64,000 bases of DNA from Gautieria morchelliformis. Lineage: Eukaryota; Basidiomycota; Agaricomycetes; Gomphales; Gomphaceae. The notes under the pieces are model-generated. The model was not told where the DNA came from and did no database searches. It worked only from the letters and a program-made list of their open reading frames with translations. Each line of letters opens with the position of its first letter. Position 1 is the stretch's first letter. The DNA lies in assembly GCA_015179125.1 (NCBI GenBank), contig WHVA01000451.1:1-64000 (forward strand), written 5' to 3'. Positions 56,854-64,000 of this stretch are shown in pieces. A program made the translations under genes and the position numbers.

Positions 56854-57694
56854 TTACCACACGTCACACGAGAACGAGGGTATTTGTGCATCGCAATGTC
56901 TCTTGACTGCCGCTCGCGAGCTGAACTGCTGGCCACTGGATAACAGTCAACAATGTTGCACCAGCCACATCAATTCACACACCAGGTGCACTCGAAGAGC
57001 TTAACTTGTAGGTGCATGAGCACGTGGGTACGAGCCCTCAGCCTGCGCTCGAAGGGCTCTTTGGCGCAGCCTTCCCACAGGCATTCATATCCCCTCTTGC
57101 CGTTGACTTTGCATGGCCTCAGCCACTTGTCGGTAGACCTTAGTTCAGTCGGGAGGGACCGGTAATAGTGACCGCAGCCCGAGTGGCAGGGTTGTTGTGC
57201 GGATGATGCTGAGGAAAGGAACGACGTGTGCTGGGGGCATGATAGCTTTGGTGAAAAGAATTACACTTACAGTAAGTGAAACGGTACCTTCTCTACTCCA
57301 TCCATATCCTGGGATAGATACGGAGGCTCATGTTCGTTGAAACCGGGACCCAGGTCTGGTTGCAAATGATACACGTGAGAAAATCTAGATGCAAAATAAG
57401 CGATGAGACAGCACCTGTTCCTTGTGGCGTTCCTTGTGGTAGGTCAAAGATCTCTTGGTAAGAGATCCCGAGATTGTCGTACCCTACAGCAGCATCTGTG
57501 AGTGGTTGCTAGGCATCCGCTGGATGTGTATAAGAACACGACAGACCGAGGTTAGTTAACGGGGACTCGTCAGAACACATATTGAGTTCATCGGGGATAA
57601 ATGATGCTGGAAACATATATTTTTCTATGTCGGAGGACCATGCAGATGTTAAAGGGGAGACGCGGATCTGTGTTACATTTGACGAGTGAGACAT
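56854..57694 (-). CDS. Small C2H2 zinc-finger protein, multi-exon
   Basis: A probable nuclear DNA-binding protein. It starts at the ATG 57694 (MSHSSNVTQIRVSPLTSAWS). Later exons give AAVGYDNLGISYQEIFDLPQ (near 57490-57430), HVYHLQPDLGPGFNEHEPPY (57370-57310), and the finger region LRPCKVNGKRGYECLWEGC with THVLMH (57115-57010, C-x4-C-xn-H-x3-H). It is followed, after a 45-nt intron (near 56988-56942), by CGQQFSSRAAVKRHCDA and a stop at 56854. KWLRPC...NGKRGY...CLWEGC is a common lead-in in Agaricomycete C2H2 proteins. The second finger is short and ends in HC. Introns keep the frame. Target genes are unknown. Confidence 0.65.
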
Positions 57695-59671
57695 GCTGAG
57701 GCCCGCTGGTTAATAGGAATGTAGTTTCAGATCAAACCAGGGTAATACCTACAACGCCCTTAAGTCCACTAGGTTACCTGGCTCCTTCCCGAGGTGTCCC
57801 TCCATTCGTTTGAATTGAAAGGCTCGGTATATAGTGACGAGCTATTGAACCCTCGACTTTTATACGGTGTGAGAGGTGCGCTATAAACTCAGTGCGGCAA
57901 CCTCGCGGCCAGCCTCGCGATCAACTTCAATTTCTTGAGTTCCTCCCAGAGGCTATATCAATTGCTATAGTAATATCACATACCAGGCCGAGCGCTAGTA
58001 GTTCCCTGCGTTTCAAGTTGCCAAAAAACATTATACAGTACCACAATAACCAGGTAAGTTCCTCTGGTTGAAAATACAATTAGTGGGATACACTAGGGTT
58101 TGCCTAGCCATTCTCATGAATTTTAGCAGTACTCCGGATAGCGAACGTCACGGCGCAGCTGTGGCAGCCAAGCCCCTGACTGGCACAGAGTCCAGATTGC
58201 CACGGAGCATAGGCCTAAGGCCACAGGATCCGAGGTTTCCGAAGAGCTGAGATGACAAGTTTACAGGAAAGTTACAGTACACCAAAGTAGAAGGGGCGTC
58301 GGACGCCCGCGGGCGTCTCTGGGGCTGTAAATGGGCTGTTGTCATCGAAGCTATTGTCATATCGTTGACTGGTGACTATCGTCGTCATGCCCATTCTGGT
58401 TTAGCACCGGACACCCCCTCAGCTCTCCAGCTCTGAAAAGCTCTCTCAGGCTGGTGTTCACTCATGGTTCGGGTCACGCACACCGCATCCAATCGCCAGA
58501 AATCAGACGCGTGATCCAGACAGTGCGCCTCCGACCAGTGCCCGATATGGAATGATTTCCAGTGGCGCTGCGCCTCACATCCGTAGTGCAGCTACGGAGG
58601 TCCGAGACTCCGAGTCTGTGCTACACAGGGTTCAAAAGCACTGGCAAGACAAAAGGCTTTATCCCCACGACTTGACTTTGATTGTGCTTGATAGGAGGGC
58701 CAGTGGTTCACTTAATCTGATCCCGTCGTTCTGATTTGATGAGCCTTCTCTGAAACGCCCACTGGTGATGCGGACGGCGTTAGAACGGGGCATTTTCCAG
58801 TACGGCCACGCATCGACGGCCTTAAGGTTTATCCTCCAACTCATAAATTCAGATCATTGATCCTTCGACGCACGAGCTGATTTAGAGGCGGATGCAAGCT
58901 GTACGAGATCAGAAGTCATGACCGGGGGATAAGTACATCAATTGAGGTACATTAGAATCAGGAAAACAAGGCCGTGCGATATTCTTAAACTTATCTATTC
59001 TATTGTAAAAAAAGGTACAGAATGCAGAAAAGGTCAACTGTAATCATGCAGTGGCCTGGGGCGCGGCAGGAAACAAGGAACCGTTGGTGGCTCTGCTCGT
59101 CACTCATATACGTCGTGCCATAACTGCCGTCACTGCTGCAGTAGCTGTCGACCAATTGTGTATCAGCTTGTCTAGTAACCGTCGTATCGTTCGTAGCACA
59201 GCATTTCAGTGATACCCGACATAGAAGACGCATATAGTATTCAGAGAGGATCAGTCCCATCTAAAATAATCTCCGTGTCTTGTTGTCCACGTGGCTATAG
59301 TACAGGCAGGGTCCGCTGCCACGCCGTCCAGTATGCCGGTGGGCATCGAGTTCGCAGCAACCAACGGTCAACATGGCTCGAGGAGCGTTACGGCTGAGTC
59401 CCACCGCTTGGCACTGTCCGCCACCGTAGTCTCAATAATTCTGGCTCCGCATTGTATTGTACGTTGACCCCGACGCCCGAGCCACGTATACGCTGATACC
59501 ACCTTTCGACGATTAGCTCGTCACCTATCCCTGCTTCCTTTTTGCCATAGATATATAATAATAATATATATCTAACTTGATCGCTGTGAGTATGCGTAAT
59601 CGACCAATCCTTTATCATCGCCACTGCTCACGAACGATTCTCCATCCCAGATCCGAGGCAATTACGAGACA
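57695..59671. other. No gene recognised
   Basis: Only short open frames on either strand (for example 58068-58250, 58552-58734, 59000-59260), none with a recognisable family or good splice partners. A small TA-rich stretch lies near 59546-59570, upstream of the next gene. Confidence 0.45.
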
Positions 59672-60599
59672 ATGTCTTATTGTGATCGTTGCGATAGAAA
59701 TTTCCCGCACCAAAGGGCCCTCTGGCAGCATGAGGAGGACTCGGCCAGACACCATGTATGCAGATCATGCTATGAGGACTTCACCACCTGGGCGGATTTG
59801 AAGGAGCATTACGTTCAGAGCCACTATTATTGCCAATTTTGCAACAAACTTTTTGACTCAGAAGAAATTTTGGAGGAGCATGATGACGATGTTCATTATC
59901 CCTGTTCTTTCTGTGGCACCGTATGTATTCAGCATCCTGATGCGTTTCGTTACTAGAAATTGAGATACCACGTGGGGACAGACATTCAACTCCGAGAGGG
60001 GACTTCACAATCATAACCGTCACAGACACTGGTATTGCATCGATTGCCGTCGCGTCTTTCAAAGCGAGAACAACCTCGATGCACACCGCAACTCCTCCCT
60101 GCATAAGTCCAAGGATGTACACTGCCCCGGCGCGAATTGCGGAAGGGCGTTTGTATCCTCGTCTGCACTGGTTCTCCACTTCGAGGCTGGGACGTGTCCC
60201 TCTGGTCTCACACGCGACCAGCTGAATCGCATGGTCACACGCATGGATCGCAACCATGTTATCACTAATCCGGCGAGGCTCATCACTGGGCCAGATGGAT
60301 ATACTCCCCCGACTGTCACCAACTGGGCCACTAACCGGTCATGGAACGGCGATGCATACGAGTGCTTCCTTTGCCATAAAACGTTTAATACACTTCAAGC
60401 GCTCAATGCTCACTTGCAGAGTCCGCGTCATCAGGCAAAGATCTACAGGTGTCCGAACCCCTCCTGCGGCACGGAGTTCCGGGTTCTGAGTGCACTGACG
60501 CAACATGTGGAGAGTGGCAGGTGTGGGGTAAACAGGTTTAGAGAAGTGCAGAATGCATTGGACTCGCTGACCAGCGGTATACGGAGACTCAAGGTATAA
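59672..60599 (+). CDS. C2H2 zinc-finger protein with several fingers
   Basis: A two-exon gene coding for about 290 residues. It starts MSYCDRCDRNFPHQRALWQH. Finger-like units follow: C-x2-C at YCDRC, HVCRSC, YYCQFC, YPCSFC, WYCIDC, and HCPGANC, each followed by spaced His pairs. After a linker (ITGPDGYTPPTVTNW) come two more: ECFLCHKTFNTLQALNAH and RCPNPSCGTEFRVLSALTQH. An intron at about 59922-59982 joins FCGT to TFNSERGLHNH in frame. The protein ends GIRRLKV. This many-finger form is a frequent, mostly uncharacterised family in Agaricomycetes; fingers of the C-x2-C...H-x4-H matrin-like kind may bind RNA as well as DNA. It seems complete. Confidence 0.8.
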
Positions 60600-60907
60600 A
60601 CCTTATTCTTTTGATTTTTCTTTAAGATCTAAATTTTGTCTTTTTTTGGGACGTTGTAAGATGGGTCAATCTCGTTAAAAATTCATGCTATTCACAACCA
60701 GTCGCTCATCTTAATGTTTGGCCATCAAAGCTTAAAATTTCTCCCTCCGTCAGAAATCACTACGTGCCTTTTTATGTTGTTCAAATCGTTCCCTTAGAAT
60801 GGTGCTGAAACTTGTACATTTGTAACTTCATTGTTTACAATGTAACAGATACACTAACATGGCTATTTGATATAACTAAAAAGTTCCATGGCAGGTGATT
60901 GTTGCAC
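60600..60907. other. Intergenic between convergent genes
   Basis: T-rich, no gene. It contains 3' ends of the C2H2 gene (plus) and the mitochondrial-type gene (minus). At 60799-60814 a stretch gaatggtgctgaaact resembles a piece of the WD40 repeat (minus sense), but it is too short to mean anything. Confidence 0.4.
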
Positions 60908-61615
60908 TCAAGCTCGCTTTTCCGCAGCCACTCTGGTGTTCTCCGCTTGCCTTGCCACACTTTTTGCCGTGTCATCCTTGGTTTCCTCAGCTTTGTCCTT
61001 TCCCCACGCGAACCAGCCACTCCCTGCTGCCTTCGCCCTTTCTGCTTCCCTCTCCGCCTCTCTCTTCGCATCCTCAGCTGTGCCGATAATAGTGTCTCGC
61101 GTAGCTGCTGCGCGCTGCTCTGCAGACAACTTGATGTCGTGGGCCGCAGTCTTTGTCCGATCTATCGCAGAATCTTTCGTTGCCCGTGCGCGGTCGACCT
61201 CCTCTTGTACTCTCGACTTCACAGCACCCATGAGCATTGAGTTATGAACGCCAACGGATGCCTACCTTAGCCTGTTGCACCTCGGTGTCGCTCTTCGCCT
61301 TGGTGGCGTCTCGAAGCTCTCTAGCCTGCTGCTTTATGTCTTCGCTCGAGGGTGGTTTTTCGTCCTTGCGTGTCATGTAATACCCTATCGCAGCCAACAA
61401 AGTCACGCCTCCAACAAGGAGGGCCGTGTTGCCGCCGTATGCAACAGCAGCAGCCTTCCTGTCTGGGTTGTTCTGAGGGGGCGCTGTGGCAAGCAATCGT
61501 CGCTGAACGCGAGTTAGACTTGGACGTCGAAACGATGTCAAGGACGAGAAACTATTACCTGCGAGACTACAGCGGTGCTACGGGCAGCGAGACGAGATGC
61601 GGCTACTCGATACAT
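60908..61615 (-). CDS. Small mitochondrial-type membrane protein with LEA-like helical repeats
   Basis: About 190 residues in three exons. Exon 1 (ATG at 61615) encodes MYRVAASRLAARSTAVVSQ, an Arg/Ser/Ala-rich presequence. A 56-nt intron leads to RRLLATAPPQNNPDRKAAAV, then one transmembrane helix (NTALLVGGVTLLAAIGYYM) near residue 50. After a short intron (near 61266-61218) the rest is a long Ala/Glu/Lys/Arg-rich helix (SRVQEEVDRARATKDSAIDR, EDAKREAEREAERAKAAG) with GWFAWG in the middle, resembling LEA or MICOS/apolipoprotein-type amphipathic repeats. A role in mitochondrial membrane organisation is only an inference. Confidence 0.65.
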
Positions 61616-61989
61616 GATGGACGGTAAAACGAAAGACTAGTATTATTTTACTTCGCTTTTTCTAATGGGCTCAACCCATGACGACACTGATGTCATGGTG
61701 GCTTTCACACTCAGGCCGTCTCCGACTAATTGAATCTATCTCCGACCTCTTTTGTAGATTTACTGTGATCATAGGTAGTTTGTCCTTGCATTTCTAACAT
61801 CGATACGGCATTGTATTGTGAGCGGTAATATTGGCCCCTGATGTCACCGCTACGCCGAACATCCGAAGAGGTAATTTTGCAAATCTCACTTCATCAAGCT
61901 CTGATCCCAACTCACCGATGTTCCCGGGCAGTGTGTATTGCAATTGTGAATGGGATATCCAACCACATGGATAAATTCCTGTGCATACA
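61616..61989. other. Intergenic, nothing recognised
   Basis: Lies between the start of the mitochondrial-type gene and the end of the dehydratase gene. No supported open frame. Confidence 0.5.
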
Positions 61990-63719
61990 TCACATGACCC
62001 ATTCTTGCCACTCTCGCACTTCTTCCTTGCGCTTCTCTACCGCACGCGCAACCCCGTCACCCCACACTACAGTTGGGTCCTTTACACCCTCTTTGAACTT
62101 CTTCCAGTGCATCTCTGCGTCTTTGAGCTCCATCACCACACAATTGCTCAGACTGAGGGGCTCGTTTAGATCCCATCGTGTGAGCGTTGAGCGTGTCATT
62201 ACGCTATGGGGTGGGATTATAGATCTACCGCCCCTGTGGAGGTCTTCGTAGATAAAGGCAACGTCGTCTTCGTCTAGAGGAAGTTTGCTGTGCAGAAAGA
62301 GGTTAGTACTGACCAAATTGAAAAGCGCATTGTCACCTACGTTTGATAATGGTCATTGCCAGAGAGCTTTGCCTCGTTCGCTGTGAGATCACGTAGCAGG
62401 CGATCGTACGTTTTGTATCGATTCTTGATGGGTAGTGGATTTACGATTGGTTTTCCGGCTAGCTCGCACACAATGTATGTTGCAATGTTAAGACCAAAGA
62501 TAGAGGGTAATGGGCCTGACAGCACAATAGTCAGATATCCACACTCCACAAGTGAAACACGCACCTATCACAGGCAAGATCCGCACTCGGAAGTCATCGA
62601 GCGCGCTTAGTTCGTTAACTTTACCTTTCTTGAATTCGTCCTCCGGAAGGGGTAGAAGCTTGACATCACTCGGCGTTTCAGTGGAATAGACAACGGGAAT
62701 ACCCGTTGTCACCCCTAATGAACGCAACCTACGGCGTACCGAGCGTGCAAGAGGGTCATACACCGTGTAGGAAATATCGCTAAAACGTTATTTGTATCAG
62801 CAGTCTATCGAAAGCAAAGGAGAGCGCGTGTGAGGCCGCAGTTTTGACTCGACATTGCCCCATCCACACGCACCTAATCTGAACACGGGTCGGGTCAGAT
62901 TTTGCGCCAGCGCCCATGGCAGCGAAAACCTGGCCAGTCATTATTAGCATTTCGGGGGTTCAAGATGAGATGGAGGCTGACCTTAATTTTGTTATCGTGG
63001 CAGTATTTCAGCAGTTCGACTTTCGTAGCGATGTTGTCTATCGCATCTAAGATTTCTTTGGATTTAATCTAAGCCGTTTCACAACGGTCATATAGCTCAC
63101 CAACCACCCAGTCAGCGCCTTCAAGCAATTGTTCACCGCCCTCATCCTTCCGCCAAATCTCTATTCTCGCGTCAACCTGCACCCATTTCGCAACTTGTCT
63201 GATGGTTCTTTCCACGCACGTCACCTTCGGAGTCCCGACGTCTGACAACAGAGCAGTTGCATGTCGGTTGAGAGACGATAGCGTAACGTAGTCAAAGTCG
63301 ATCAATCTGATTTTGGAGACACCAGAGCGTGCCAGCATCAACGCTGCGTATGACCCCACTCCTCCGCAGCCCACCACCACCACATGACCTCCCCGAACAC
63401 GGGACATGGCCTCCTCACCGAAGAAAGCATAGTTACGCGCCAACTGCTCTCGGATGAGACCTTCGTCATAACCATTCGACACTTGCGAGCTCGGGAGACT
63501 AGAGCTGCCTCCCTTCCATTTTTCAATTTGATCTTCAAGCTGGACAGATTGGAGTAAGGCTTCGGACTTGGCTAGCGACCTGGCTGCATCTAAGTCGAGT
63601 TCTCGTCGTTTCTGGCGACGTGACATTGTTTGGTAGGCAGTCACTACACCGAACGTTGCCAGAGAGGCTGATACAGCCGTAATAACCAGTCTCCACCGCT
63701 GTGACTCCATGGTCGCCAT
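61990..63719 (-). CDS. tRNA threonylcarbamoyladenosine dehydratase (TcdA/Tcd1-like, ThiF/E1 fold)
   Basis: An ATP-dependent enzyme that cyclises t6A37 of ANN-decoding tRNAs to ct6A. The yeast homologues Tcd1/Tcd2 sit on the mitochondrial outer membrane. The start MATMESQRWRLVITAVSASL holds a membrane segment (LVITAVSASLATFGVVTAY). YAFFGEEAMSRVRGGHVVVV and GCGGVGSYAALMLARSG are the nucleotide-binding part. IRLIDFDYVTLSSLNRHATA follows. After an intron (near 63105-63052), DAIDNIATKVELLKYCHDN leads to the catalytic-domain residues. GPLPSIFGLNIATYIVCELA and KRKEEVREWQEWVM end the protein at 61990. Length (about 460 residues, several introns) fits the family, and the gene looks intact. Confidence 0.9.
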
Positions 63720-63833
63720 CCCGTATGCCGCGTGCCTCTGATGTCACACCCCTCGTCACGGCGTCTAACGACCACTGCCTAGAATCCATTACGGTAAAAT
63801 AATACTCTAAGTATATGTTCTGATTCGTCGAGG

Positions 63834-63930
63834 TTACTGCCAGGAATTCAAAGCCTTTGGCTCGACTACCAGTACATGTTGGAAGGCGGAGCGTTTCTCC
63901 ACAACAGAAGGCACAAACAGAATTCCAAAC
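63834..63930 (-). CDS. Last exon of a gene running off the right edge
   Basis: An acceptor TACTTTTCAG at 63931 is followed by a 97-nt open exon encoding FGILFVPSVVEKRSAFQHVL and VVEPKALNSWQ with stop at 63834. The upstream intron begins with GTATATCC near 63966. The family is not recognised. Confidence 0.45.
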
Positions 63931-64000
63931 CTGAAAAGTATAAAATTGTATGAGGTGGATATACTAATTGCAGACAAGAAACCAGAAGTATCGGTGTACG

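Noticed and set aside
58068..59260. Short frames on both strands between the two C2H2 genes
   Set aside because: Length expected by chance and no family resemblance.

Overview
The window looks like nuclear DNA of a filamentous basidiomycete (Agaricomycetes). Genes carry many short introns of about 45-70 nt with GT..AG ends. Gene families are typical of that class: a C2-NACHT-WD40 STAND protein, C2H2 regulators, a fungal seven-transmembrane receptor-like protein and a calpain with ZZ fingers. Transposons are Helitrons, Copia, a Tad-like LINE and TIR elements. No species name is claimed, and no tRNA or rRNA gene was recognised.

Layout. 1-1.4 kb: remains of a NACHT-WD40 gene on the minus strand. 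1.9-6.0 kb: minus-strand block with a PIF1-like helicase, a small protein and an uncharacterised multi-exon gene. Its helicase is cut at 6034/6035 by a Helitron. 6.0-21.6 kb: a head-to-tail array of Helitrons on the minus strand, made of a decayed autonomous copy (6035-13111), two non-autonomous units with recognisable hairpin-CTAG 3' ends (13113 and 13854), and a nearly intact copy (3' end 16123) whose Rep-helicase reading frame is broken by one stop codon. 21.6-26.8 kb: a Copia retrotransposon with two LTRs and decayed gag-pol. Its outer flanks do not match, so the join looks recombinational. 26.8-35.9 kb: mixed debris, a seven-transmembrane-type gene, an adenylating-enzyme relic split by a solo Copia LTR with a perfect 5-bp target duplication, the 5' half of a second Copia element, and small TIR elements.

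36-41.3 kb: an apparently intact STAND/NLR-like gene (C2 domain, helical linker, NACHT, 14 nearly identical WD40 repeats). 42.3-45.1 kb: a LINE 3' fragment interrupted by a candidate CACTG-type TIR element of 2.2 kb that carries a broken DnaJ (Scj1/ERdj3-like) gene fragment.

46-64 kb is ordinary gene-rich DNA: calpain-like protease with two ZZ fingers; a 6-phosphogluconate-dehydrogenase-like NAD(P)-binding protein with a duplicated promoter/first exon; an unknown, possibly mitochondrial protein; a membrane dipeptidase (M19) with a 13-nt microexon carrying its metal-site residues; two C2H2 zinc-finger proteins; a small mitochondrial-type membrane protein; a tRNA threonylcarbamoyladenosine dehydratase; and the last exon of a gene running off the right edge. 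The genes of this part have unrelated cellular jobs and are not a cluster. I did not find convincing evidence for a wholly new system. The best novel leads are the gene-carrying TIR element, the helicase block at 1.9-6 kb, the Helitron array and the microexon.
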